DNA of 64,000 nt, taken from contig JANATG010000004.1 of NCBI GenBank assembly GCA_029449235.1, forward strand, positions 2,542,001 to 2,606,000, read 5' to 3'. Shown one piece after another: positions 34,769-46,653 of the stretch; positions within the stretch are counted from its first letter, which is position 1, and the number at the start of each line of letters is the position of its first letter. The notes beneath the pieces are model-generated. The model was given only the letters and a program-made list of their open reading frames with translations, was not told the origin of the DNA and made no database searches. The stretch comes from Linnemannia schmuckeri. Lineage: Eukaryota > Mortierellomycota > Mortierellomycetes > Mortierellales > Mortierellaceae. The position numbers and the translations under genes were made by a program.

Positions 34769-37700
34769 GGTCGCTCTGAGGTGGTCAAATTACGTCTAAA
34801 ACAGCAGTCACACTCGACAAAGAAGGGGATCCATTTCTTTTTGCGCGGAGATGGACTCGCTGGGTTCTTTTTTTGTCGTAAGGAGGTAGGAAATAGGAGG
34901 GAGGAACAACCTTCACTGTCATGTGGGGGCTGATTGTGATTGCTTATCAAGGTGTCTTGCCGCTGTTGCCCACCATGTGTGAGTGTTAGACTTTATTCAT
35001 GATCATGAGGAGAATCACGCGAAAGATAGACGAGAGGATATGTTAATTGTGGAAATATGACTATGAAAGCGGGTTCTAGCAGGAGACTAGAGACTCGTTT
35101 GCAAGATAAAATCTTGTGGGCAAATAACCGGATAGGCACAGGTGAGTGTGAGAGGGAGAGGGAGAGGGGATGAGAAGGACGAGACGGGATGGTCGGAATT
35201 GGGAAGTGGGAAAGGAAATAAGAAGCTGTGGAAGGAGAAAGTAAAGAGCTGCAAAGCAAGGAGCAACTGAAGAATCCATCAAGGGTCTCTCTGTACGCAC
35301 TGGTGAGGGAGTACAGTGTGCTGTACGTACTGACAAAAAACCTGTTTCGCAAATCCTTTCGCTGCATTTTTACAAAGTGACAACAATACGCACAAGGGAC
35401 CATGTCAGACAAGGGACCCATGAGGAAGAGAAAGGTTGCTTTTTCTCTTTTCTTTTTTCTTCTTTCAGGGAGAGAGAATTGGGTAACTTGTCCTGAGAGC
35501 CCTTTGATCCTAGCCTGCCTCCTCCCCTCTACCCTGATCCTTGTGTTCATTTCCACTCTTACCACTCACTCGTATCTCACTGAAACAACGACGTAAGAGC
35601 GAACCGATCGAGGAAAGACGCATTTTTTCTTGTCTTGAATGCTCCCGCCACTCTCCTTGCCTACTCTCTAAGACGTACATCCACCTAAACAACAAAATGG
35701 AGGAAAGCCACACCAAACATTAAAACGGGCTTTGAGAGCGTGGACCTTGGAGTTTGACTAATTTCCATTGCTAATTGGAGAGATGTTAGTAAGAACCTGG
35801 AGTGAGAAGGGATGGGGATGACGAAGCCCTTTGGCTTTTTCTAGATCCGCTCACTCAATGTCCTGTCGATCGTTTTTATTTGGAGTGTGCGCAGTGCAGC
35901 GATGACATAAACAAGAAATGTTAAGGAAGGCAAAAAAGCAGGTTATGGAAAAACGGGTATCTCTCCGAGCTATTCTTCTCGGGACTGAAAGGTTGGAAAA
36001 CAAAAAAAAAAACAGAAACAAGAAGCAAGGGACAATTGTGCGCATTTGCATTGCACAGACTTGTTGATGCATGGATGGCTTGAGTCCCCGGGTTGAACCG
36101 CTTTATGGAAACATTTGCCATCCTGCACCACAGTCCATATCGTTCCCTTCATTTCTTCGTTCCTTCCTTCCTTCCTCTTTCCTTCCTTCCTTTTTCTTCG
36201 GTGATTCCCTTCGTCGGCATCGATGGCTTGGGCCACAGGGAAGATAACACGGCATCGGCATTTCGCATGGCCGGGGCGGCCATTAGCGGACTTTTCATCT
36301 TCAGGCGCAGGTGCCATCCATAATTGGCTGGATTCCAGAATGGACTCATGCTTAGTGCTGAGATGATCATTTGTGTCCAAAACGGGGGTCTCTAACTCTC
36401 TGCAGCAAAGATATGGATCGGTCTCTGATGTCAAGGAACAACGAGGAAAGGAATGGAAGGTGGCTTGACACTGGCTGACTACAACGTTGGTAGAGTGACA
36501 AAGCAAAACATTGAAGAGGCACGAGGATGGGGAAGAGGGAAATGAACACGGGCCACCAGAGTACACACCAGAAGAGGAAGTTTCCGGCCCGTTGTCGATG
36601 TGTTGGAGAGTAAAAGAAATATTACGCACCGCAGTAGGAAAAAGAGGATATCCTCGACTCTTCTTTTCTCCCTCACTCTCTCGCTCTCCCGTTTGTTGAA
36701 AGTGTCTGACAAAGGAAAGAAAAAAAAACAGGACGCGTGTTCGATTCCGTCTGGTAGAGTGCGATTATTACTTATTGTGGTAGAGCTGCGTAGTCGCGGA
36801 TCGAAGCAAGTAGTAAAAAAGGGGTCTGATTTGGTATCTGAAGAGCCAAGCCAAGACATAAAAAAAGTCGTTAAAAGAGAGGGGCACTGGAGTGTCTTGT
36901 TCCAACTTTTTTGCAAAAGCCCACTCTTCTTCCCTTTTAACACCTTTTATGTGTTTCTCCCTTCTTGCCTTCTCCCGCTCCCTCTATCTCCCTTACTTAC
37001 CTGCCAAGACATAGACACTACAGCCTGTACTTTACTGCTACGATCCCTCTTCGCACTCGCGACAATCTTGGCGACAATAGCATCCATTTTTTTTTTTTTT
37101 TCATTCTCGATTGTCGATTCTTGGCCAGTTTTTTTTTTTTGGTAGGTTCAACTGCTTGCCACGATAGTGACACAACTCCCTTGTCGCATGTCAAGTCAGT
37201 TCTTTGTCTCGAGGGCAATTGAAAAATGATGGTGAGGAGGTAGTGTGTGCATGACACGCGCTGACTTGGATCCCCACCGTTTGCTCGTCTCTCTCTCTCT
37301 CTATTTTGTTTGGAATGTTTTTTTATCTCGGCAGATCTTCGCTTTGCATAGATGCGCTACAATCATACATATAAAAGGCCATACCCTCTTCCTTTTTATT
37401 TTTGCATTGCAAAAAAGGCTCACTATTAATTTCAACCACTTTTCATTGTCCCTCTTTACTGCGCTCTCGTTTTGTTTTTCTTAATCAGTCGGATATTGTA
37501 AAAAAAGAAAGAAGGAAGCCAGAAAGAAGAAAAAAGGTAAAACGTCAAGACAATTAAGCATCCCACATGGCATCCGGTCCATCTCTCATATTCTTATACA
37601 ACCCCACTTCCATGAATGTTGTATCCATGGGCTGTCAGTCTGTCAGTTTCACAAGATGAATGTGTTGCTTCACGATTCGCAAACATAATAGACTACCCAA

Positions 37701-38853
37701 TGCAATGGTGGTCAGACACAATTGACACGATCCTTTCATCTAAAACAAAAACAAAAACAAAAGCGAAGGGTGCGCGTGTGCCCTGACTATGTCCCGATGT
37801 GGTTTGTTTTGTTTGTTTACTTGGTGTGTGAGCGAGAAAATTTGCAGCGAGGAAGACAGTGCGGAACAACTGGTTGTGCGGTGGAAATTTCATCCTTCCC
37901 TTTGTTCTCCTACATGACCCCCATTTTGGCATCCCCTCCCTCCGTACACACACGATGAGGGATATGTTCAAGGAAACGATTTGCGATAAATGTGAGAGCA
38001 CAAGCCAAAATTACGTGTGTTTTGTGAGTGTAAGGCCATCGGCCCTTTCTTTTGCCATTTCCCAGACTCCTTCCTCCTCTGTCCACTGGCCATTACACAA
38101 CAACACCTCCTCTCCGTTTGTGCCTTTTTTGGACTATGTCCTGTCCTATCCGTACACCTTATTTATGATCGCACCCTGCTTATGGCCAGCAATGCGGTCT
38201 AGTCCCTTTCGACTCTCCTTTTCTTTGTTTTTCTTCTCCTTTTGGTTCCTGATTTCCTTCTTTCCTTCTTTCTCTCTTGATCCTTCACCCCCCTCTTTCT
38301 CTACCTTCCTTTCTTTCCTTCTTTATTCCATACATGCACGGTAATAATGCGTTAATGCTGCTGTTAACCTGTTCTTTCATTTCCGTACATCATGTATGTA
38401 AGGAAGGGAAACGTCTCATTTGTCACTAATTGCCCTTGCAGGGAGTGGATAAACGAGTGTGTGCGTGAACGCGAAATATAAAGAAGTGAAAAAAGCGAAA
38501 GAGGCGATAGAGAGATATGAGTGACGGTCCCCGGAGATGTTCTCGGATGAAATTTCTACCTTTACAGACACATACATAGGGCACACATCACAAAGGAGGG
38601 TGTAGTTGCGGGGTTCTTGTTGCCTCACTCTCTGATGAGTGCACAGCACACACATGCCCAAAAATGTGTTGTCCCTTCGGGGTTGACTTTCCTTCGGTCC
38701 ATTTCTCATCCATTCCCTTTCCGCCTTCTGACAGGGTCTCACCCTGCTTCTTTCTGTCATACTTGTCCGGGCATTTACTTGCCGTGGATGTCCAGGAGGA
38801 CAATAAATGATGACAATGTGAATGGACGATAATAATAAAAAGAGCGGGAGTGC

Positions 38854-38855
<2 letters not shown>

Positions 38856-38885
<30 letters not shown>
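38856..38885 (+). repeat. Poly(T) tract, 30 nt
   Basis: Uninterrupted T run in the long intergenic region about 1.8 kb before the gene at 40659. Simple sequence. Confidence 0.9.
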
Positions 38886-40658
38886 CAAGAAGCGACTCTT
38901 TATCCTTCATTATTATAAAGTAATTCTTTTTTCCCTTCAACACCTGTTTTTGTTGACTCGTGCACCTTCCCTACCTCCCTTTTGTTAACCCCCAGTGTCT
39001 TTTTGCTGGAAGAAAATCTTTTTTTCCTTGTTGTTTGCCCTGTTTTCTTTTTGATTTTGTTGTGTGAAACCGTGATCTAACTTTTTTTTTTTATTTCTTT
39101 TTCGCTTCATTTTTTCCTTCCTCACTTCTTTCTTCTCTTCTTAACTCTTCTTCACTCATTCTCACTACTATCTTCTCTTCACTCCCACCCTCACTTTCTC
39201 ATTCTCTTCTCTCTCCTCCTTTCCTTCCTTCTCTCCTTTGCTCAGCCTTCAACTACTTTCCCCTCTCTATCCTTCTCACCTCCTTCACTCTCTTTGCCAC
39301 CTACCAACGTCAATCATACTCACACACACACTCACACTAGAAAGGTGAATAACCATTTCACTCCACTCATCGACCATTGGATCTGCACACATACAAATAT
39401 AAATTTACACACAGACGCAAACAACAAGAGGATCCCGTTCTTGTGCCACCACACCGCTACCCACTATTGCCACTTTCACTCTTTTTCCTCCTCCTCTCTC
39501 GTCCTCACTTCTCAACCCGATCGACTGCTACTTTCCATAGCTACCGTACTACCCTTTCCCTCTCACCTTCTCTCACTTTCTCTCACTTTCTCTCTCTCTC
39601 ACTCGACGCCATCACACCCTTTCGCCCCAGTACACTTTTCCCGCACATTGTTACAAACACTCTTGATTCTATGCAGAGAACGCTCTCTCTCTCTCTTTCT
39701 CTTCTTCGCTTCTTTTGATCGGTGCTGGTATTTCTTTACCCCTACTTTTCCCACCACCACACTTTTCCTCTCTCTCTTCAAACGGGAAAGAAAGGGGGGA
39801 TTTGTCTTTGCTTGCATATGTTGCATGCATTTTGCGTACGGATTCTTCCCGTTGCCTTTTTTTTGTTGTTTGATCCATTTCCATATACACAGGATCCGTT
39901 ACACATTTGTCACGCAAAATTTTATTTTTGACATCCAGCCAGAAACGTGCTTGTTGTTGTTGCATCGAGACATACATCCTCTCACTTCCTGTTCTGTTGA
40001 CACATGCCATGTATATATACACAAACAGGCGATCCCGAATCCCGACCTGGATACTACTTCTTGTAAAAAAGAGAGTATCCGCCCAGGATGGTCATTTATT
40101 GAAATCCACATCACACCAACACGCCATTCAGTCACTAACCCGAGAGCCCTTTTTTATTTTATTTTTTTTATTTTTTTTCTGTTCTCATGTAGTAGTCGTA
40201 CCAGACTCGGCCCTCTTCTTTTTTCAAACAAGATCACGCCAGCAAACTTTCATACACTTTAAATCCGAATTCGTCGTCGTTTTTCCTCTCTTTTTTTTTC
40301 AATTTCCACATACGCAATCATACCCTTTTTCATATCCAACATCCGATTACCCAATTTTCACTTGTTCAATCACTCACACCATTTAAAAATCGAATCAGGA
40401 TCCCGCACTTTATTCCTTCTTTCCTTCTTTCCTCTTTTCATTCTTTGTTGAAATCGCACTAGCGCGGTATCATCTCATCAACAGTCTACCCCTATACCTA
40501 CCCCCTCTCTCGCTCCCTCTCCTGGCCCCTCTGGACAGACCGGCTTTCACCATTCAGCCCTCACTCCCCTCAACTGTCCTACACCCGCCTGTCGTTCTCA
40601 GCTTACCCTTGCTGCTGAGCGCCATAGCACCAACTGCAACAACAGTACCCTTCGATCT

Positions 40659-43600
40659 ATGTCGGCCATAGCAACAATGAAGGCCCTGGCCGACGCTGAA
40701 AAGAAGCGTCCGACCAGAGAAGCAGCCCAACATGTAGCTGCTTCTGCATCGTCCCTGCGTCGACCCTCTCCCCACTCAGAAGAGCAGTCACACAACAATG
40801 TTCACCCTGCACCCTTCAGCCCAGAGAAATCCGCTCTTCCTTCGACTTCGACTTTGGACTCTTCACTAGCAACAACCTCGACAGCAATAGACCTCCCTCC
40901 TCCACTAGAAGTTATCCCAGTTGTACCAAAACTTAACACAGTAGTACCTTCAGCAGGCTACTACTCAGACTCGGCCAACTCTTCTGCCTCGTCTTCGCCC
41001 ACCTTGGGTTCTCAGGATGCTGTCACCTTCACCTTCAGCTCTCCCCTCTTTTACGATCAAAAGCTCTACATCTACCACACCCTTCTCGCCATCTACAACC
41101 GACTCGCCAAATGCATCGAGGAACACCCCGTCATCCTCTTGATGCTCCAGTACTCTGTCGCCTTGCTCCACGGCTTCACAGTCTACTTAGTCTCGGTCAT
41201 CCTGTCTATCGCCCAGCTCATCATGATTGCCTTCACCATCGAGAATCTGGACTGGATCCAGTCGTACAAGCCCTTGATGTGCGAATGGGACAGTCGTTTC
41301 CCTGGATTCGTCTTTCCTGCCTTGGATATCGACTCGGAGGAGGATGACGACGATCTCTATGCCTCCAAGTCTGTCTCACGTGTCTACAAGGGTGGACGGT
41401 ACTGGAAGGCCCAGACTGCCCTCAAAGCTGGCGACGACTCGGCCGATGACGGCTATCACTCGGAGGAATCTCAGCAACAATTGATCATCCGACAGTCCAT
41501 GAACTCGACCTTGCGCAAGCGTCTCGCAAAGTACCAAAATTGGCTTCCATTACTCTGGTCACCGGAGGAGAACAGCGTCCACGAAGCATTAGAGGAGACG
41601 GAAGAGGTGCGAGGTCCTGAGGAAACTGAGGACCATTATTCAGCCAGAATTCGTCGTGCGCTCGTCCGTACATTCTCAGGTGGCAACTACCAGCCAACCA
41701 AGGGCAAGCGTCGTGTCACTTTTAACGAGCAGGTCATGATCTTTGGTCGCAGGCGATCGAGTCAAGTCTCTCAAGAGTTTCCTATCGGTAACGGGTCATT
41801 GCCTATCACAGCCCCTGGTGTCTCCTCGGAAGCAGTCAAGTCATCGACGACATCAGCCTCGCAGGCGGAGCAGGCATCTTCGGCAGGCATGGTTGTCAAG
41901 GAACAACAGAGTCATTCATCGGCTGGACTTATGATCACCTCGGATTTCTCCACCTCTCCCATGGACCGAGAGAAATTGGCGACACTAGCACGTGAGGAGG
42001 CTGAGTACCAGCAAAGAACAGCGTCAGAGGATACCAATGGCTCTGGAACTTCTTCTCCTACTTTTACCCCTATAAATCCAGACGAGACTGCATCGACCGT
42101 CTCTACCACCTCTGCATGTTCTGCTGTTGCCAAGTCTGTGACCGCCAGGGTCATCAAACAATCGGGTGACCTCCGTCGATCGAGCTCTGTCCCTATGAAG
42201 ATCGGGTCCTTCCTCAGTCGTCACCAGACCAGCAACCAGGAGCCAAGGTGTACATCCCCTCGACATTCTTCTACCTTTTCAGAGTCGAGCACAGTCTCTC
42301 AGAATCCACGCATCCTTCCGGATCATTTGGAGCCTCAGCTGGACAGCAAGCAGGAAGCGGTCTCACCTCGATCGTCAATGTCTTTGGGAACCCGTGCCAA
42401 GCGTTCCTTCTCTCTTGCCCTCCCTCGACCCAACACCAACAACCACAACAGCACCGCAACACTTGTCACATCAACAGAACCCAACAACAAGGATCCATCA
42501 CCACTCGACCGCCAGGGATCTGCGGGCAAAAAGAACAAGAACTTCATGTATCGGATCGTTCACCCTCAACGTTACAGGCGCGAGTTGGAGCAACAGCTTA
42601 CGGACCGAGAACGTCAGCGACTTTTGGCTCTGGCTCACCTCCAGCGTGATCATATCTTGGCAGCAGACTCATTGGATACTAACGCTCGCTTCTCGTCTAC
42701 AGAAGCGGCAGCAGCACTCCGTGCCTCCGACTCTGTCCTTTGCGGGGACCCTTACTACTATGCCACCTCGGCCGAGTACATTGAGGGCCTGGGTGCGCCC
42801 AACTCGATGATTTCAACTTCATTCGGAACCTCATTCCCGGAGGAGCTCCAACGCCATGGTAGATCGGCTTCTGGATCCAAGGGTCGCTCTAAGGTGCTCA
42901 GACCCGCCTCGTACGATTTCGACTGCAACCCCGTTGAGGCAAACACAAGAGCATGTGGCTACGGATCGGAGGGCGAGACGAGTTCGAGTCGAATGACGGG
43001 AAAGCTAGAAAAATCCATGTCGTCAGGTCTCCACCATGGATTTTTTCGACGCGAGAGCAAGAAGAAGAATGAGGGCATTATCAAGGACAGAACCCAGTCT
43101 CCTAACCGACTCCAGCAGCTGTTCTCTCACCCTGGTCAGAAAAAGTCGCACTCGTCGTCTTCGTCTGTGGATGCCATTATGCCTGCAGTCTTGGACACCG
43201 GTGCTCTAGATCTTCCAGCTGTTCCCAATCAAGGAGATCGCTCTATCCCACCTGTCTTTTCATCTCCTACTGCCGCCAGTGCTCACAAGCTGTTGTCACG
43301 AGCTCGATCCAACTCTCGTGCCTTTACGACATTCACCGCTCTCGGGACGCCCGCCTACCCATCAGCCCAGCCCATGATGGCAACTCAGTTTTCGGGAGCT
43401 CTTGCTGAGCATGAGATGGAGCATACCTCGTTTGCGGCCTTTGGATTCCCATCGCCTACCAGTTCGCCTGTCCATTCTACACCCGCATCGCCTCGTCACT
43501 CGACCAGTTCCACGGCTGAGTTTCATGCCCATTTGGCCCGCCAACAGCCTGTGCCACTTGTAGGATCTGAGGAATTTGTTGGTCAGCAAGGCACTGATTC

Positions 43601-43955
43601 CGAGGAGTACCACTATTACTACCACCAGCAGCCGTTGGTCCAGCAACAGTACTATCCTCAGCAGCAGGAGGTGCTCTTGCCAGAGGACGGAGTCCAGGAT
43701 CACGAAGATATCTATTACCTGCCATCATCTGCACCTGTTGCCATGGAGTCGGTTCCATTAACCGAGAAGGGCGGACAAGATGATGATCAATCGAGTCGAA
43801 GCAGCAGTGGCACCAGCAATCGTGGCCAGGGCGACTTCGAAGGCGCTCCTGTCGTTGGTGGTGCTGAGCCGGCGGTGGTCGATGCAGCAGTCGTTACGAA
43901 GCGACCTAGAGGTCTGAGCTTTATGCGTAAGCTCAGTTTGAAGAAGAACAAGTAG
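40659..43955 (+). CDS. 1,098-residue membrane-associated protein with PP1-docking motif, unknown function
   Basis: A single exon with the start ATG after a long C/T-rich leader. I do not recognise a named family. Residues 1-125 are Ser/Thr-rich. Residues about 128-205 form the only ordered-looking region, with an amphipathic helix and a long hydrophobic stretch (about 155-195, ILLMLQYSVALLHGFTVYLV...) compatible with a membrane hairpin. An acidic patch (EEDDDD) follows. At 351-355, RRVTF matches the RVxF docking motif for protein phosphatase 1. The rest is disordered, with many Ser/Arg sites, a basic RRELEQQ...DRERQRLLALAHLQRD helix near 640-665, and Tyr/Gln-rich runs near 985-1010. The C terminus is basic (KRPRGLSFMRKLSLKKNK). 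It could be a membrane-anchored PP1 regulator; this is inference from motifs only. Confidence 0.8.
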   Translation: MSAIATMKALADAEKKRPTREAAQHVAASASSLRRPSPHSEEQSHNNVHPAPFSPEKSALPSTSTLDSSLATTSTAIDLPPPLEVIPVVPKLNTVVPSAGYYSDSANSSASSSPTLGSQDAVTFTFSSPLFYDQKLYIYHTLLAIYNRLAKCIEEHPVILLMLQYSVALLHGFTVYLVSVILSIAQLIMIAFTIENLDWIQSYKPLMCEWDSRFPGFVFPALDIDSEEDDDDLYASKSVSRVYKGGRYWKAQTALKAGDDSADDGYHSEESQQQLIIRQSMNSTLRKRLAKYQNWLPLLWSPEENSVHEALEETEEVRGPEETEDHYSARIRRALVRTFSGGNYQPTKGKRRVTFNEQVMIFGRRRSSQVSQEFPIGNGSLPITAPGVSSEAVKSSTTSASQAEQASSAGMVVKEQQSHSSAGLMITSDFSTSPMDREKLATLAREEAEYQQRTASEDTNGSGTSSPTFTPINPDETASTVSTTSACSAVAKSVTARVIKQSGDLRRSSSVPMKIGSFLSRHQTSNQEPRCTSPRHSSTFSESSTVSQNPRILPDHLEPQLDSKQEAVSPRSSMSLGTRAKRSFSLALPRPNTNNHNSTATLVTSTEPNNKDPSPLDRQGSAGKKNKNFMYRIVHPQRYRRELEQQLTDRERQRLLALAHLQRDHILAADSLDTNARFSSTEAAAALRASDSVLCGDPYYYATSAEYIEGLGAPNSMISTSFGTSFPEELQRHGRSASGSKGRSKVLRPASYDFDCNPVEANTRACGYGSEGETSSSRMTGKLEKSMSSGLHHGFFRRESKKKNEGIIKDRTQSPNRLQQLFSHPGQKKSHSSSSSVDAIMPAVLDTGALDLPAVPNQGDRSIPPVFSSPTAASAHKLLSRARSNSRAFTTFTALGTPAYPSAQPMMATQFSGALAEHEMEHTSFAAFGFPSPTSSPVHSTPASPRHSTSSTAEFHAHLARQQPVPLVGSEEFVGQQGTDSEEYHYYYHQQPLVQQQYYPQQQEVLLPEDGVQDHEDIYYLPSSAPVAMESVPLTEKGGQDDDQSSRSSSGTSNRGQGDFEGAPVVGGAEPAVVDAAVVTKRPRGLSFMRKLSLKKNK

Positions 43956-44177
43956 TCGTAGCATGCATTTTTCTGCACATTGTACATATACCCTCCATTT
44001 GCTTTTTTTTTTTTCTTGCTTTTCACTTTGTTGTATAATAGTCCCCATCTCCTTCATTAAAGATATCCATTTGTGTTCTCATCGTTTACCTTGGGCTAAA
44101 AAAATTTTATGCGAAAAGTGCAAAGTGGCAAAAAAATTAACGAAAATCAGTCTGTTAAGCTATGGACTGTCTTTGAG

Positions 44178-44278
44178 ATTAAGGAGATTAAGCAACCGCG
44201 AAAATGGGGCGCAGCGAGTTACGTTACCTTTAGGCGAATTTAGCAAGCGGTTGGTGGCGCTAGATCAGCCTCCTTAAT
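44178..44278. repeat. Nested foldback (about 100 bp)
   Basis: Outer arms ATTAAGGAG (44178-44186) and CTCCTTAAT (44270-44278) are perfectly complementary over 9 bp. Inside them CAACCGC (44193-44199) pairs with GCGGTTG (44247-44253). The nested arms could form a branched hairpin in RNA or mark a small inverted-repeat element. It lies about 220 bp after the 1,098-residue gene. Confidence 0.5.
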
Positions 44279-46612
44279 TTTAATATCTTTTGATTTTTTT
44301 CAGTAGCATTTGCGTGATGTGTAAGATCGCACACAGCACCCTGGATACGCGTAGCGGAAGGTGGGGAGCTTTACTCGTTACAATATCTTTATCCATCCCG
44401 CTCTTGTCTGCCATGTGCTTTACCTTGTTGATACATTTTGTCTTTTTCTTGTGGGTTTGATATAGATTTTTTGATGGGTTAAGTGAAGGACTTTCCTTAG
44501 TCAAGATTTTTTTTTGTACGAATATACCGATAACGTGGTTTGTGCTTAAGGAAGATAAGAAAATAATTGATGGTGGCATCTGGTGATGCTGGTATCCGTT
44601 AAGGATGAGTCCTCCCTTCATGTTTCCGTTTCTTTTCTAAAGAGAATCACTTGGATGTAAGAGAAAGTTCCTCAAGATCGAGCGCTTTCCCTTCGCTCGG
44701 TGCTAGTTTTTCTCATAATCAGTGCCTACCTTTTTCTCTGAGAGGAGGGACTTTGATGTAGTGAAAAAAAAAGACTCAGATGGCGCTTTTGTCGATGTAC
44801 TTTTCAGAGATATTACTCACAACAGGATGTATACTGGTAATCGGCTGCTAGCTTTTGTTTATGTTCTGAAGATTTTGAACATGAAGAAAAACTCTAGTAC
44901 CAGAGCGTTCGTGTTTTTCTATTGTCTTTGACGTGGCGAAATAAAATTGTATAGGCAATTGATTTTGGGAATGCAGATCTCTAATGAACAGGCTCCTAAA
45001 ATCAAACACCATTGTCGGTTTCCGGTTCAACCTATGGACGACCACGACAGGATTTGCTGTTGCGACCTTTTCGTCGCCTTTCCCTCTTTCTGTTTCAACT
45101 TTTTGTACCGCCCTCTTTGGTCTCCGAGATTTAGAGCTCCAATGCTGAGAAAGTGATCAGGGAAGCGAACCTTATTTCATTAGAGCGCGATGTCGTCGCC
45201 CATTTGTTTTTTTTGTTTAAAATGCGATGAAGAAGAAAGAGAGAACAGGTCGGTTCATACATCGTTGTCCGTTCCGCAGTTAGAAACATGAGAAAATCAA
45301 GAAGGATGATGATCTATTTCGTATAGATCATTCGACTCTGAATAGCCGTCCATGCCAAGATCAAACAAATGGGCGCTATAAAAAAAACTGAGTAGAACAG
45401 ATGCAGCTTGTATGAGGAACGAGCTTTCTTGAAACTGTTACATGGAACATAGTAGGGTGATATATCGAGAAGTGATAATGTTACTTCTTTTTGTACTTTT
45501 TGAGGGCTCCATTATGCTCACTCTATTTTTTTTTCTTTCTTGGTGCTTACCTTTTTTTGCTTTATGTTGACAGCTTTTTCAGGAGAACAAGCGGACCAAT
45601 GGAAGGACATCGGTTTATTCTTCCTTTTGAGAACATAAAAAAACGCACTAGAGAATCCTTGATCTTTGACTTATTTATCTTTGTGGAAGTCGTTTTTCCT
45701 GTGTCTGTAAGACGGAGACCATATGGGCGGTACAAAATTCAAAATTTCAGCTGGTAGTGTTTTTTTGCATTTTTTATTTTTTGAAATTGATATAGGTCTC
45801 ATTAACCGATAATGAGATATGAAGTCACCTTGTTTATGTGAAAAAGTTTTCAGGCTGAAAAAAAAACCATGCGCGATTCGAAAAATTTCTGAAGCCATTG
45901 CTTTTACTTGTTGCTTACGAGCAGCTGACGGTTCTACGTTTTTATGGTCCAGCGGATGTTGGTGATGATTCTCAGTACTTTCTGTTTTTTGATACAACTC
46001 TTCTTACTCAACAAACGTGTTAGTATTGATTTCAGGAGGAACGAGGAGGATTATGGATTATGCTTCTTCTCTGGCATTCCTTTTTCAAGTACTAGCTTCA
46101 TTGAGGGATTTAAGTATCCTGATCGACTTTGCCGTCTTTGTTTATATGGTGGAAATGTGAGCGTTACGTTTAGGTTTGTTCTTTTTGCTCTGTTCGCGTT
46201 TTTATGGGAGATAGAATAAAAACTATACGATAGAAAAAGTAAAGCTTGAATCTTTGAATGAGTGAGAAGGACATCATATTTGTCATCACTTTCCTGCCCT
46301 AGGCGACCGAAGGTGATTGTGTATATGCTCCCGTTTCTCATGGTTGTGAAATAGATCCTATGAGATGGACATGTACCTGCACTCTCCGCAAGTTTGTACT
46401 TTTTGATTTTATTTGACCGTCGCCCTTGTCCTTCATACACTCCACTATTTTCTACACCCGTTTTGCTTCAAGTAATAATGTAGATGAAGGTTGAGCCGAA
46501 AGTCTTCTCTTTTTGCTGCACATATGCCAGTCACTTTTTTTTGATTCAAAATGTTTATCAGAAGAAGGATCGTTCCCAGGTCTTGTCTTCGCCTACGTCA
46601 TGGCCAAAAATC

Positions 46613-46653
46613 CAAAAAAAATAAAAATAAAAATAAAAATAAAAAAATAAAAA
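46613..46653 (+). repeat. (AAAAAT)n microsatellite
   Basis: About six imperfect units of A5T/A6T inside the AT-rich block. Simple repeat. Confidence 0.85.

Larger units (their letters stand above)
34512..40658. other. Intergenic, 6.1 kb, pyrimidine-rich, no assignable gene
   Basis: The left end holds the transporter promoter; the right end, from about 38900, is C/T-rich leader-like DNA before the 1,098-residue gene. Between them are TTCC repeats (36165-36195), short CT runs (37285-37302), T tracts, and a 30-nt T run (38856-38885). A 219-codon minus-strand frame at 35970-36629 is the longest ORF. It contains the antisense of the TTCC repeat and has mixed codon use, so I do not call it. No tRNA-like sequence was found. 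Confidence 0.5.

Noticed and set aside
35970..36629. 219-codon minus-strand frame, the longest unexplained ORF
   Set aside because: It includes the antisense of a TTCC repeat, has unbiased codons unlike the genes here, and shows no domain, signal peptide or splice partner.
36731..36800. tRNA-like fragments (GTTCGATTCC and GGTAGAG)
   Set aside because: The supposed T-arm bases do not pair, and the order and spacing do not fit a tRNA.
39294..40262. 322-codon plus-strand frame before the 1,098-residue gene
   Set aside because: Low-complexity Ser/Leu/His/Phe translation of pyrimidine-rich DNA; more likely promoter or leader.
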